NCBI GenBank assembly: GCA_016702745.1
Contig: JADJDJ010000003.1
Span: forward strand, 496,001 to 560,000
Direction: 5' to 3'
Length of the DNA: 64,000 nucleotides
Source of the DNA: Chitinophagaceae bacterium
GTDB taxonomy: Bacteria > Bacteroidota > Bacteroidia > Chitinophagales > Chitinophagaceae
Below, in pieces: positions 45,401 to 54,183 of this stretch. The notes below the pieces were generated by a model that was not told where the DNA came from, did not search any database, and worked only from the letters and a program-made list of their open reading frames with translations. Every line of letters starts with the position of its first letter. Within the stretch, counting starts at the first letter, position 1. The translations under genes were made by a program, and so were the position numbers.

Positions 45401-45432
45401 CAAATGTAATCAGCGATGCTGATGATTCAAAA
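45401..45432 (-). promoter_or_regulatory. Promoter of the aromatic leader transcript
   Basis: On the minus strand TTTTG (45428-45432), a 19-nt spacer and TACATTTG (45401-45408) match the Bacteroidota consensus. The start site would fall within a few bases of the leader ATG, so the leader peptide is probably translated from a leaderless or nearly leaderless mRNA. Confidence 0.75.
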
Positions 45433-45441
45433 TCTATTTTA

Positions 45442-47115
45442 TTAATTTTTACGGCGTCCACCACTCTCGGCATCATTCATCCGGATCTTACGTCCTTTGA
45501 AATTCTTGCCATCGATGGCCTTGATCATTTTCTTGGCCGCGCCTGCTTCCACTTCCACCCAGCTGTTCATCTCCTTCATATCAATTTTTCCGAGTACATC
45601 TTTCCGCAGATCGCTGAGATCAAGAATGAATTGAAGGAAACTTGCTTTATAAAATCCATCCTTGGTTCCGAGATTTACAAACAAGCGTTGGTAATTGCCT
45701 TCCCCGCTGAATGACTTCCCACGGCTTTCTTTGCCCGGCCTGCTTTCAGTTCTTTCTGTACGACGATCTCCGCGTCTGTCATCACGCATATTGAGGTCGG
45801 CAGCATTTTCATAATATTTCAGGAAACGGTCAAACTCAAGTGCTGCTACTCTTTGCAGAATTTCTTCTTTCTCAGCATTGGCAAATTTTTCCTTGAGCAC
45901 AGGAAGATAGGTTTCATATTCCCCATGACTGATATCGGCCTGCAGCATCTTATCGATAAAATGAAAGAACTGTTTACGGCAAACATCTTTACCGCTGGGG
46001 ATATCCATTTTATGGAACTGGGTCTTTACAATTCTTTCGATCTGCCGGAGCCGGTACACTTCTTTTGGTGTAACAATAGAGACTGAAACGCCACTGCTTC
46101 CCGCCCTTCCGGTACGGCCACTGCGGTGGGTATATACTTCCACATCATCAGGTAATTCATAATTGATGACATGCGTGATTCCTTTTACATCAATACCTCT
46201 TGCAGCCACATCGGTAGCCACCAGGAGCTTCACACTTTTATCGCGGAACAAGCCCATCACTTTATCTCTTTGCTGCTGGGTCAGGTCACCATGAATGGAA
46301 TCAATATCATATCCTTCCCGGGTGAGCTTTTCAGCAATTTCCTGGGTATCCATTTTTGTTCTGGCAAACACGATACCGTAAATACCGGGATTGAAATCAA
46401 TGATCCGCTTTAATACTTCATAGCGGTTATGGTGCTGCGTGGCATAATACTGATGATCAATATTGGAAGCCCCTTCGTTGGTTTTACCAATCGTGATTTC
46501 AAAGGGCTTGTCCATGTACCGCTTACTCACCTGCCTGATCTCCGGTGGCATGGTGGCACTGAATAACCAGGTACTCTGGCGGTTGGGGGTATTCTTCAGC
46601 ACAAATTCAATATCTTCTTTGAAACCCATGTTCAGCATTTCATCGGCTTCATCCAGCACGATGTATTCCACCTGCTCCAGGTTCACGGCCTTCCTTTCAA
46701 TCAAATCGATCAAACGGCCGGGAGTGGCTACAATGATATGGGTGCCTTTTTTCAGGCTGCGGATCTGCTCTCCGATGGAGGCGCCTCCATAAACAGCGGT
46801 TATTGATAATTTTTCTGATTTGCTTTTGAATTTTTCCAGATCGCTGGTGATCTGGAGACAAAGTTCCCGGGTCGGACAAATAATCAGGGCCTGGGGGTAG
46901 CGTTGCTCTTTATCGATCAGTTGCAGCAGTGGCAATCCGAATGCTGCTGTTTTGCCGGTACCAGTCTGAGCCAGTCCGATAAAATCACGGGTGCCCTGGA
47001 GCAAAACCGGGATGGCTTTTTCCTGAATGGGCGTGGGTTCTGTAAAACCTAATACTTTAATGGACTGTAAAAGTCCCTCTTCGATTCCTAAGGCTTCAAA
47101 TTTGGGTGAAGGCAT
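45442..47115 (-). CDS. DEAD-box ATP-dependent RNA helicase
   Basis: A 557-residue RNA helicase with the full motif set: GFTEPTPIQEKAI (Q motif), AQTGTGKTAAFG (I), PTRELCLQ (Ia), VLDEADEML (II), FSATMP (III), VATDVAARGIDVKGI (V) and HRSGRTGRAG (VI). An Arg-rich linker (RRGDRRTERTESRPGKESRG) precedes a DbpA-like RNA-binding domain (about 480-550). It resembles the CsdA/DeaD group, which remodels rRNA and mRNA. A TACCTTTG box lies on the minus strand at 47138-47145 just before the ATG. No terminator precedes the leader promoter, which lies immediately after its stop. Confidence 0.93.
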   Translation of the reverse strand: MPSPKFEALGIEEGLLQSIKVLGFTEPTPIQEKAIPVLLQGTRDFIGLAQTGTGKTAAFGLPLLQLIDKEQRYPQALIICPTRELCLQITSDLEKFKSKSEKLSITAVYGGASIGEQIRSLKKGTHIIVATPGRLIDLIERKAVNLEQVEYIVLDEADEMLNMGFKEDIEFVLKNTPNRQSTWLFSATMPPEIRQVSKRYMDKPFEITIGKTNEGASNIDHQYYATQHHNRYEVLKRIIDFNPGIYGIVFARTKMDTQEIAEKLTREGYDIDSIHGDLTQQQRDKVMGLFRDKSVKLLVATDVAARGIDVKGITHVINYELPDDVEVYTHRSGRTGRAGSSGVSVSIVTPKEVYRLRQIERIVKTQFHKMDIPSGKDVCRKQFFHFIDKMLQADISHGEYETYLPVLKEKFANAEKEEILQRVAALEFDRFLKYYENAADLNMRDDRRGDRRTERTESRPGKESRGKSFSGEGNYQRLFVNLGTKDGFYKASFLQFILDLSDLRKDVLGKIDMKEMNSWVEVEAGAAKKMIKAIDGKNFKGRKIRMNDAESGGRRKN

Positions 47116-47182
47116 GATAAAATTTATGGTGCGTTGGCAAAGGTAGCTTTTATAGGGCGGAACAGGGGTATAAAATAAGAAA

Positions 47183-47205
47183 GCCCAACCTTGCGGTGGG
47201 CCTTC
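47183..47205 (-). terminator. Terminator of the small lipoprotein gene
   Basis: On the minus strand GCCCACC-GCAA-GGTTGGGC is followed by a T-rich TTTCTTATTTT tract. Confidence 0.7.
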
Positions 47206-47225
47206 TCATTGCTTGCCATTCTAAA

Positions 47226-47420
47226 TTACTTCTTAGTTGTATCAACAGCAACTGGAGCTGTAGTGTCAACAGGAGCAGGAGTAGTTGTGTCAACAGGAGC
47301 TACAACTGTAGTGTCAGTAGTAGGGGCAGTAGTAGTATCACCACCTTCTTTCTTGTCACCGCTGTTGTTACAAGCTACCATTGCTGTAGCGATCAATGCA
47401 ATTGCAAATACTTTTTTCAT
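47226..47420 (-). CDS. Small Thr/Pro-rich lipoprotein
   Basis: A 64-residue product with a lipoprotein signal (MKKVFAIALIATAMVAC, lipobox Cys17). After it comes a Gly/Lys/Asp segment and repeated VDTT(T/A)PAPVDTT units, a flexible low-complexity tail. The gene has its own terminator. Similar short lipoproteins are common in the phylum, with no known function. Confidence 0.75.
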   Translation of the reverse strand: MKKVFAIALIATAMVACNNSGDKKEGGDTTTAPTTDTTVVAPVDTTTPAPVDTTAPVAVDTTKK

Positions 47421-47731
47421 GATTGTCGTTTAGAAATTTTTTGAAATATTTCACTGTTAATACCAGGATTGAAAAAAGGTAACCCGGACCGGTAAAAAAA
47501 AATGGGGATTTTCTTAAAATAATTCATATTAAATTAATTTACTATTTAAAACATTCGTTTTTTCAGCCATTTACTGTTATTTTTGTAGGGACATCCCCCC
47601 AGAAAAAAATTAGAAAAGTATTCCCTTCAGGGCCATTACCGATTCTTTCAGACCTGATCCGGCTGCTTTAATATATTTTTTGCAGTCGGGCAGGGTTACT
47701 ATTTTTAAAATCCTGTATTAAATAACGGAAT
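47421..47731. promoter_or_regulatory. Divergent intergenic region, candidate sigma-factor promoter
   Basis: A 311-bp AT-rich gap between divergent genes. On the plus strand TTCG, 20 nt and TATTTTTG (47578-47585) resemble the phylum consensus and would drive the sigma factor gene about 140 nt downstream. Nothing else is recognisable. Confidence 0.35.
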
Positions 47732-48306
47732 GTGAAGCCCCTAAGCGACGAAAAGGACCTATTAAAAGGACTGGCAAATAACGACAGAAAGGCTGTTGAG
47801 ACGCTGTATCAGGAGAATTTCAACACGATACAGTCATTGATTATCAATAACAACGGCTCTTCAGATGATGCAAAGGACATATTCCAGGAGGCAATTATTG
47901 TTCTTTATGAGAAAGTGAGAGCAGGTGGTTTTGAGCTGCAATGTCAGATTAAAACATTCCTGTATTCCGTGTCCCGGAGATTATGGCTCAAAAGGCTCCA
48001 GCAACAGAACCGGTATGCTTCCCCTGGCGACAGTATGGAATCGGTGGTACCGGTGGAGGAAGACCTGGAAGCGCATGAGCAGCGGAATGCGGAATTTGAA
48101 ATGATGGAACAGGCGATCAGCCATCTGGGAGAACCCTGCAAAAGTTTACTGGAAGCCTATTATCTCCAGAAACAGAATATGCAGGTGATTGCGGCCAATT
48201 TCGGTTATACCAATGCCGATAATGCCAAGAACCAGAAGTACAAATGCCTGATGCGGTTGAAAAAATATTTTTTGCGCAATATAAAAACGGAAACGGTGAT
48301 GAATGA
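47732..48306 (+). CDS. ECF-type RNA polymerase sigma factor (probable one-base error at its 3' end)
   Basis: A sigma-70 family protein with region 2 (SSDDAKDIFQEAIIVLYEKV, KTFLYSVSRRLWLKRLQQ) and region 4 (LGEPCKSLLEAYYLQKQNMQ, VIAANFGYTNADNAKNQKYK). As sequenced, the frame reads straight into the protease gene. If the T-run at 48268-48273 had one more T, the protein would end KKYFFAQYKNGNGDE at a TGA (48304-48306), overlapping the protease ATG by eight bases. That ending looks natural, so a separate 191-residue sigma factor is preferred. The start is GTG. Confidence 0.8.
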
Positions 48307-49411
48307 TACTCAGATTTTAGATGCGGTAGAGCGTTATATCCGTGGGGAAATGAAACCTGACGAACGCCTGCAATTTGAAACCCTCCGGAAATCAAACGCC
48401 GAAGTGGACCAACTGGTGGTGGAACATACCCTCTTTCTCCAGCAGCTGAATCATTTTGGAGAACGCAAAGAACTGCGCTCTTCCCTGAACGATATTCATA
48501 CGGATCTTACCGAAAGAGGCAAGATCGATTCCATGAAGCTGAAAGGTACTTCCAAAGTCGTTTATCTCTGGAAACGTTATCGCAGGGTGGCTGCCATCGC
48601 CGCATCCATTGCCGGTATCACCGCATTGACGATCTCTGCACTGGTATGGGCTTTTGCTCCGAAGGCCAATTCAGAAGTTGATCAGCTGAAAAGAGAAATC
48701 ACTGATCTGAAGAACAGGACCAATCAGCAAAGAAACGAACTCACCACGGTCAAGAACAGCATTACAGAAAAGGAAAAGAAAAAGAACAATATTGTTTATA
48801 AATCCGGTGGTACCGGTTTTATCATCGATGCCAAAGGTTACCTGGTCACTAACTACCATGTGGTGAACAAAGCCCGTGATATCGCTGTCCAGAATAACAA
48901 AGGTGAGTTCATCGCGAAAGTGGTGTACACCGATCCTTCTAAAGATATCGCCATCCTGAAAATTGATGACGATAGCTTTAAACCCTTTACCGCCATTCCT
49001 TATTCCATCAGTAAATCATCTGCAAGGCTCGCCGAACCGATCTTCACCCTGGGTTATCCCAAGAATGAAATTGTATACGGACAGGGTTACCTGAGTTCCC
49101 TTACCGGCTTCAATGGTGATACCCTCAGCTGTCAGATCGAAATCGCAGCCAATCACGGTAACAGCGGAAGCCCCATCCTGAATAAAAACGGAGAAGTGGT
49201 AGGTATCCTGAATGCCAGACAAAACAGCACAGAAGGTTTCACCTTCGCCATCCAGGGTAAGTACATCTACAAAGCACTGGATGATCTGAAGAAAACAGAT
49301 ACCAGCTACCAGCGCCTGAAATTAACATCTAAATCATCTATCGCCGGGATCGACAGAACCGAACAGGTAAAGAAACTCGAAGATTATATCTTCATGGTGA
49401 AAGTGAATTAA
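48299..49411 (+). CDS. Membrane-anchored HtrA-like serine protease
   Basis: About 370 residues from the ATG at 48299. A cytoplasmic N-terminal segment (ILDAVERYIRGEMKPDERLQ) resembles anti-sigma N termini without zinc ligands. A transmembrane helix (VAAIAASIAGITALTISALV) and a coiled coil (VDQLKREITDLKNRTNQQRN) follow, then a trypsin-like domain with the triad in TNYHVVN (His), SKDIAIL (Asp) and GNSGSPI (Ser). There is no PDZ domain. In the sequence as given it is fused to the preceding sigma factor. Coupling of the two genes suggests control of the sigma factor by an envelope protease. Confidence 0.82.
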   Translation: MNDTQILDAVERYIRGEMKPDERLQFETLRKSNAEVDQLVVEHTLFLQQLNHFGERKELRSSLNDIHTDLTERGKIDSMKLKGTSKVVYLWKRYRRVAAIAASIAGITALTISALVWAFAPKANSEVDQLKREITDLKNRTNQQRNELTTVKNSITEKEKKKNNIVYKSGGTGFIIDAKGYLVTNYHVVNKARDIAVQNNKGEFIAKVVYTDPSKDIAILKIDDDSFKPFTAIPYSISKSSARLAEPIFTLGYPKNEIVYGQGYLSSLTGFNGDTLSCQIEIAANHGNSGSPILNKNGEVVGILNARQNSTEGFTFAIQGKYIYKALDDLKKTDTSYQRLKLTSKSSIAGIDRTEQVKKLEDYIFMVKVN

Positions 49412-49437
49412 GTGATTGATCCCTATAAAAAACAGGA

Positions 49438-49463
49438 GCCACCCCATGGGTGGCTTCTTTTTT
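49438..49463 (+). terminator. Intrinsic terminator after the protease gene
   Basis: GCCACCC-CAT-GGGTGGC followed by TTCTTTTTT on the plus strand. Confidence 0.88.
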
Positions 49464-49489
49464 ATACAGCTGGCTAAAGCTGGTTAAAA

Positions 49490-49567
49490 TTTGCCACTAA
49501 GACTCGAAGACACAAAGAATTGAATACTACATTATAATACTTAGAGCCTTTGTGTCTTTGTGGCAAA
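49490..49567. repeat. Inverted repeat flanking a short AT-rich core
   Basis: TTGCCACTAAGACTCGAAGA with CACAAAG at the left is matched by CTTTGTGTCTTTGTGGCAA at the right, about 28 bp apart. It resembles the dispersed Bacteroidota repeat built on TTGCCACAAAGACACAAAG and lies between two convergent genes. Confidence 0.75.
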
Positions 49568-49611
49568 AATCTTACTTATCAGACAGCCTCTTCTTTTTTA
49601 AAGCTTCTTCT

Positions 49612-50511
49612 TTATTTCCACAAAGATGCAGGATAGGCGCCCTGGTCAATCAGCAGTTTCAGGTTTGAAGCAACAAAAGGTGCATCTTCTTTATAGGTAA
49701 CCCCAAACCACAATGAGCTGGTGGGAATAATACTGACTTTCCCGCCTTCACGGATAAACTGATCAGCCACGATCGGAATAAAGAATTCTGATTTCAGTTC
49801 CTTGCCGGATTCAGCGAGGAATGCATCAAAGAGTTGTTGGGTATAATCAAAATAAGATTGATCAAAGCACCAGAAATTCATAGACACCCTTGTATCTACA
49901 GGCAACTCTTCCGGCTCCTGTCCGTCATCACAAACAATCCGGTCATTCTTTCTTGAAATATTGATCCGCTCCCGGATACCGGCCAGATCGCCATTGGCAT
50001 CCAGCGTACATACACCACGGTTAACAGTACCATGATCAGACAATGTCCTCAACAGATCATATCCCACAATTGCATAATTCCGGCTGCTACAACTTCCATT
50101 TAAAAAAGCAGCAGCCTGAACAAATGCATCACTGCCATAAAAATCATCGGCATTGATCACGGCAAATGGTTCTTTCACCACATCCCGGGCACAAAGCACG
50201 GCATGGGCCGTACCCCAGGGCTTGGTTCTGTCTGCGGCCGGCTCATACCCATTGGTAAATGAATCCAGTTGCTGGTACACATATTCTGTTGCGACAAGTC
50301 CCTTGAGTTTGGGCTCAAAAATACTTTTGAAATTATCTGCAAACTCCTTTCGGATAATGAATACAATTTTACCAAAGCCGGCCCTGATGGCATCATAGAT
50401 GGAATAGTCCATGATTGTTTCACCGGAAGGACCGAAACCTTCCACCTGTTTCATGCTGCCATACCGGGAAGCCATGCCTGCTGCCAGAATTACCAATGCG
50501 GGTTTTGCCAT
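49612..50511 (-). CDS. Sugar-phosphate nucleotidyltransferase
   Basis: A 299-residue GT-A-fold enzyme that activates a sugar phosphate with an NTP. The N-terminal signature is LVILAAGMASRYGSMKQVEG, the metal and nucleotide site is WGTAHAVLCARD with VINADDFYG, and the C terminus includes a conserved WFGVTYKEDAPFV. The exact sugar is not evident. It is convergent with the protease gene and divergent from the ACC-deaminase-like gene. Confidence 0.82.
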   Translation of the reverse strand: MAKPALVILAAGMASRYGSMKQVEGFGPSGETIMDYSIYDAIRAGFGKIVFIIRKEFADNFKSIFEPKLKGLVATEYVYQQLDSFTNGYEPAADRTKPWGTAHAVLCARDVVKEPFAVINADDFYGSDAFVQAAAFLNGSCSSRNYAIVGYDLLRTLSDHGTVNRGVCTLDANGDLAGIRERINISRKNDRIVCDDGQEPEELPVDTRVSMNFWCFDQSYFDYTQQLFDAFLAESGKELKSEFFIPIVADQFIREGGKVSIIPTSSLWFGVTYKEDAPFVASNLKLLIDQGAYPASLWK

Positions 50512-50557
50512 AGTTTAAAAATTACGCACAAAATTAATCTAATTTCGCATCGCTGCT

Positions 50558-51463
50558 ATGCAAATTATCCCGCAGGATATCAGGCTTGATGCCATTACCA
50601 CCGATCTTATTTCCATTCCGGTATTCAATTCCCGTCAAATACAAGTGGAACTACTTAGACTGGACAAGATTCATCCTTTGATTTCAGGAAATAAATGGTT
50701 TAAACTGCAATACTATCTACGGCAGGCAAAGGCTGAAAATAAAAAAAGGCTGATCACATTTGGCGGTGCCTGGTCCAACCATATCATTGCCACTGCAGCA
50801 GCCTGCCACTTTTACAATTTGCCCTGCACCGGCATTATACGCGGAGAAGAACCATCCTCCCTTTCTCCGGTATTAACAGCCGCCAAATCACTAGGCATGG
50901 AGCTATGTTTTATCAGCCGGACCAATTATGCAGCTGAACAAATGCCTCCTGAACTTAACCAACCGGATCATTTGATTGTTCCTGCAGGAGGATATGGCAT
51001 TACTGGAGCCACTGGTGCTGCGGACATACTTCATCACTGCAACGATAAACAAAGCTATACCCATTTTGGCTGTGCCATAGGTACCGGCACCATGATGGCG
51101 GGATTACTTAAAGCCAAAGAAAAACATCAACAGGTAACGGGCATCAGTGTGATGCGGAATAATCATACCCTGGAAAATGAAATGAAAGAACTCCTTCCTG
51201 ACTGTCCGCCCGAATACAGTCTTCATCATGACTATCATTTTGGGGGTTATGCAAAGTATACCGATGAATTAATCCACTTCATGAATGAATGGTACCGGCA
51301 AACCGGCATCCCTACTGATTTTGTGTATACCGGTAAACTCATGTATGCCATCAGCGATCTGGCGGCAAAGGACCATTTCCCCACGGGAAGTAAACTGTTG
51401 CTGATTCATAGCGGCGGATTAACTGGAAATGCATCCCTGGGCAAGGGAACGTTAATATTTTAG
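50558..51463 (+). CDS. PLP-dependent ACC deaminase / D-cysteine desulfhydrase family enzyme
   Basis: A 301-residue fold-type II PLP enzyme. The PLP lysine is in ISGNKWFKLQYYL, the substrate segment in FGGAWSNHIIATAAA, and the phosphate-binding loop in GCAIGTGTMMAGL. The family includes 1-aminocyclopropane-1-carboxylate deaminase and D-cysteine desulfhydrase; sequence alone does not separate them. D-amino acid desulfhydration is the more common role in this phylum. Confidence 0.85.
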   Translation: MQIIPQDIRLDAITTDLISIPVFNSRQIQVELLRLDKIHPLISGNKWFKLQYYLRQAKAENKKRLITFGGAWSNHIIATAAACHFYNLPCTGIIRGEEPSSLSPVLTAAKSLGMELCFISRTNYAAEQMPPELNQPDHLIVPAGGYGITGATGAADILHHCNDKQSYTHFGCAIGTGTMMAGLLKAKEKHQQVTGISVMRNNHTLENEMKELLPDCPPEYSLHHDYHFGGYAKYTDELIHFMNEWYRQTGIPTDFVYTGKLMYAISDLAAKDHFPTGSKLLLIHSGGLTGNASLGKGTLIF

Positions 51464-51525
51464 GCATTTCCCACCCCTGCCCTATCTTTGTTTTAACCAG
51501 AAATAAGATCCAATCCGGTTCTGAA

Positions 51526-52335
51526 ATGATGATGAAAAAACTGATACCGTTCACCCTTCTCCTGCTTCTTTTGTTTACAGGTTTCCTGCAGGCACAGGAC
51601 ACCCTGCCCAAATTCTCATTGATCAATGCCGGAAATAACCGGGTGATCATTGGCTGGGTGAATAAACTGGAGAATGTAAAACAAATCAGTATCCAGCGTT
51701 CATTTGACAGTCTGACCGGTTACAAATCCATCCTCACCGTAGCCGACCCCAGTTCCCCGCAAAATGGTTTCATGGATGCCAAGGCCCCCAGTGACCGGAT
51801 GTTTTACCGGATCTATATCATGCTGGACAAAGGCATGTACCTGTTCACTGACGCTAAACGTCCGGCAAAAGATAGTTTGCGGGTTTCCGGACAGCCGGTC
51901 AGTATCAGACCGGATAGTGCCACTTCTAAAATCAAACCGGTCAATCCCAAAGATCCCCCCGTACCTGATAATGTAGAACGTGCTAAACCGGTGGTGATCC
52001 AGTTAAACGGATTTCCCGGTAATACAGATTCAGTGGCTGTCCCCACACCGGTAACGCTCCGTAACAAGCCGAATGCATTTGTGCCTTCCATCTATGTATA
52101 CACTGGTCGCGATGGCCTGGTTAGCATCAAACTACCCGATGAAGAAAAGCCCAAAAAATACAGCATCCGGTTTTTTGAAGAAGAAACCCTGCTTTTTGAA
52201 TTGAGAGAGATTAAAGAAAAAGAATTCAAACTGGATAAGTCCAATTTTTACCATGCAGGCTGGTTCCGTTTTGAATTATATGAAGATGGAAAACTGCTGG
52301 AGAAACACAAATTCTATTTAGAGAAGGATTTCTGA
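51526..52335 (+). CDS. Secreted protein of unknown function
   Basis: A 269-residue protein with a clear signal peptide (MMMKKLIPFTLLLLLLFTGF, cleaved after LQAQ). The first 100 mature residues look like a fibronectin type III-type beta-sandwich (NNRVIIGWVNKLENVKQISI, SFDSLTGYKSILTV). The middle is Pro/Lys-rich and the end is charged (EEETLLFELREIKEKEF). A TATCTTTG box at 51483-51490 suggests its own promoter. It is not recognised as a named family. Its last 18 bp overlap the convergent lipB. Confidence 0.7.
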   Translation: MMMKKLIPFTLLLLLLFTGFLQAQDTLPKFSLINAGNNRVIIGWVNKLENVKQISIQRSFDSLTGYKSILTVADPSSPQNGFMDAKAPSDRMFYRIYIMLDKGMYLFTDAKRPAKDSLRVSGQPVSIRPDSATSKIKPVNPKDPPVPDNVERAKPVVIQLNGFPGNTDSVAVPTPVTLRNKPNAFVPSIYVYTGRDGLVSIKLPDEEKPKKYSIRFFEEETLLFELREIKEKEFKLDKSNFYHAGWFRFELYEDGKLLEKHKFYLEKDF

Positions 52336-53043
52336 TACCAGCTCGGCCTCGAATACTTCTCCAAAATGATGACGGATTTTTTCTTTCACTTCCTCCATCA
52401 ATACTTCCCTTCCCAGTTCCTTTTCCAAAGAGGTCACCTGCTTGTTTACAATTCCGCAGGGAATAATATGATTGAAATAAGAAAGATCAGTACTCACATT
52501 CAGGGCAAACCCGTGCATCGTGATCCAGCGGCTGCAGCGTACACCGATTGCACAGATTTTTCTTTCCTTTCCCGGAATGGATGGATCCAGCCACACACCG
52601 GTTTCCCCGGATGAACGCTCCCCTTTCAATCCGTAATCAGCTAAAGCCCGGATGATCACTTCTTCAATATTGCGCAGGTACTTGCCGATATCGGTGCCAA
52701 ATTTTTCCAGGTCCAGAATGGGATAACCCACTACCTGCCCGGCGCCGTGAAAAGTGATATCCCCTCCCCGGTTGGTATGAAAGAACTGAATATTTCTTTC
52801 CTGCAGTTCTGCATCATTGAGCAGTACATGGTCCTTGTTTCCGCTTTTTCCAAGCGTATAAACAGCAGGATGCTCTACAAAAAGCAGGTAATGCCGGGTT
52901 GGCAAGGGCTGGTCGTTCTGAATTTGATGAAACTGTGCCGATTTAATTTGCACGTTTTCCTGCAGCAGTTGCTCCTGATAAGTCCAGGCAGCCTGGTAAT
53001 CCAACTGCCCCATATCCCTGCATATAATCTTTTCTCTGGCCAT
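52318..53043 (-). CDS. lipB: Lipoyl(octanoyl) transferase
   Basis: A 241-residue cytosolic enzyme that moves octanoate from ACP to lipoate-dependent enzymes. It has VEHPAVYTLGKSGNKDHVLL, RGGDITFHGAGQVVGYPIL and the catalytic region GVRCSRWITMHGFALNVSTD followed by IPCGI (active-site Cys). The ATG at 53043 gives the family length. A TACATTTG box (53053-53060, minus strand) sits nine bases before it, suggesting a very short leader. Confidence 0.94.
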   Translation of the reverse strand: MAREKIICRDMGQLDYQAAWTYQEQLLQENVQIKSAQFHQIQNDQPLPTRHYLLFVEHPAVYTLGKSGNKDHVLLNDAELQERNIQFFHTNRGGDITFHGAGQVVGYPILDLEKFGTDIGKYLRNIEEVIIRALADYGLKGERSSGETGVWLDPSIPGKERKICAIGVRCSRWITMHGFALNVSTDLSYFNHIIPCGIVNKQVTSLEKELGREVLMEEVKEKIRHHFGEVFEAELVSEILL

Positions 53044-53121
53044 GACGGGGAGCAAATGTAACAACAATTCCCCATCCGGGTCCTTATGCAGGACTGCCCG
53101 CTTACCCATACCTTTGCCCGA

Positions 53122-54183
53122 ATGCAGGAAGAACAAAGCCAATTGAACCCGGAAGCAGCCGACAATAATGATGAACTGTATGAACGGTTCAGTATTACCA
53201 TTGACAAGGGACAGGAACCCCTGCGGATTGATAAATTCCTGATGCAAAGACTGGAGAATGCCACCCGGAATAAACTGCAACAGGCCATTAATACCGGTAT
53301 GGTATTGGTCAATGGTAAAGAAATCAGACCTAACTATAAGATCAGACCCCTGGACCAGGTGGTGATTTATTCGGACATGAGTCCGGAGCAGACTGATGTA
53401 TTACCGGAGCCGATTCCATTAAATATTGTATACGAGGATGAACACCTGATGCTGATTAATAAACCGGCTGGTATGGTGGTGCATCCGGGAAGTGGTAACT
53501 ATACCGGCACCCTGCTCAACGGAGTGGCCTGGCACCTGAAACAAATCAAACCGGATCTCACTGAAGAGTCGCTTCCACGATTTGGATTAGTCCACCGGAT
53601 CGATAAAAATACCAGTGGCCTGCTGGTGCTGGCCAAGTCAGATATTGCGATGCGCCATCTGGCAAAGCAGTTTTTTGATCATAGTATCAGCCGGAAATAT
53701 GTGGCGCTGGTATGGGGTGATTTGGAACAGGACAGCGGAACCATTATCGCCCATGTGGGCAGGCACCAGCGTTTCCGTAAATTGTTTGAAGCCTACCCCG
53801 AAGGTGATCATGGAAAAGAAGCGATCACCCATTATAAAGTACTCGAACGGTTTGGATATGTAACCCTGGTGGAGTGCATATTGGAAACCGGCCGCACCCA
53901 CCAGATCCGGGTTCATATGAAATACCTGGGGCATCCCCTTTTCAGTGATGATTTTTATGGTGGTGATAAAATTGTAAAAGGAACGGTATATGCGCGGTAC
54001 AAACAATTTGTAGACAATTGTTTTGCAATTTGTCCCAGACAGGCCCTCCATGCCAAGACCCTCGGGTTTATACATCCCGGCACTGGTAAAGAAATTTTAT
54101 TCGAATCTGAATTACCGCCGGATATTACGGAAGTCATTGACCGTTGGCGGAATTACAGCCAATCAGTTGGAAAAGTTAAATAA
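53122..54183 (+). CDS. RluD-family 23S rRNA pseudouridine synthase
   Basis: A 353-residue enzyme. An N-terminal S4 RNA-binding domain (LRIDKFLMQRLENATRNKLQ, GMVLVNGKEIRPNYKIRP) precedes the catalytic domain with the diagnostic HRIDKNTSGLLVLAKSD (catalytic Asp), KYVALVWGD, RTHQIRVHMKYLGHPLFSD and RQALHAKTLGF. TACCTTTG at 53109-53116 followed five bases later by ATG 53122 decides the start and suggests a leaderless transcript. Its 3' end overlaps the convergent secreted-protein gene by 21 bp. Confidence 0.92.
   Translation: MQEEQSQLNPEAADNNDELYERFSITIDKGQEPLRIDKFLMQRLENATRNKLQQAINTGMVLVNGKEIRPNYKIRPLDQVVIYSDMSPEQTDVLPEPIPLNIVYEDEHLMLINKPAGMVVHPGSGNYTGTLLNGVAWHLKQIKPDLTEESLPRFGLVHRIDKNTSGLLVLAKSDIAMRHLAKQFFDHSISRKYVALVWGDLEQDSGTIIAHVGRHQRFRKLFEAYPEGDHGKEAITHYKVLERFGYVTLVECILETGRTHQIRVHMKYLGHPLFSDDFYGGDKIVKGTVYARYKQFVDNCFAICPRQALHAKTLGFIHPGTGKEILFESELPPDITEVIDRWRNYSQSVGKVK

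Noticed and set aside
45215..45403. A 62-codon frame overlapping the leader peptide and terminator
   Set aside because: Its ATG at 45403 lies at the promoter -7 box, it runs through the terminator, and its Leu-rich content does not fit the pathway. The 29-codon Tyr/Phe-rich frame explains all signals.
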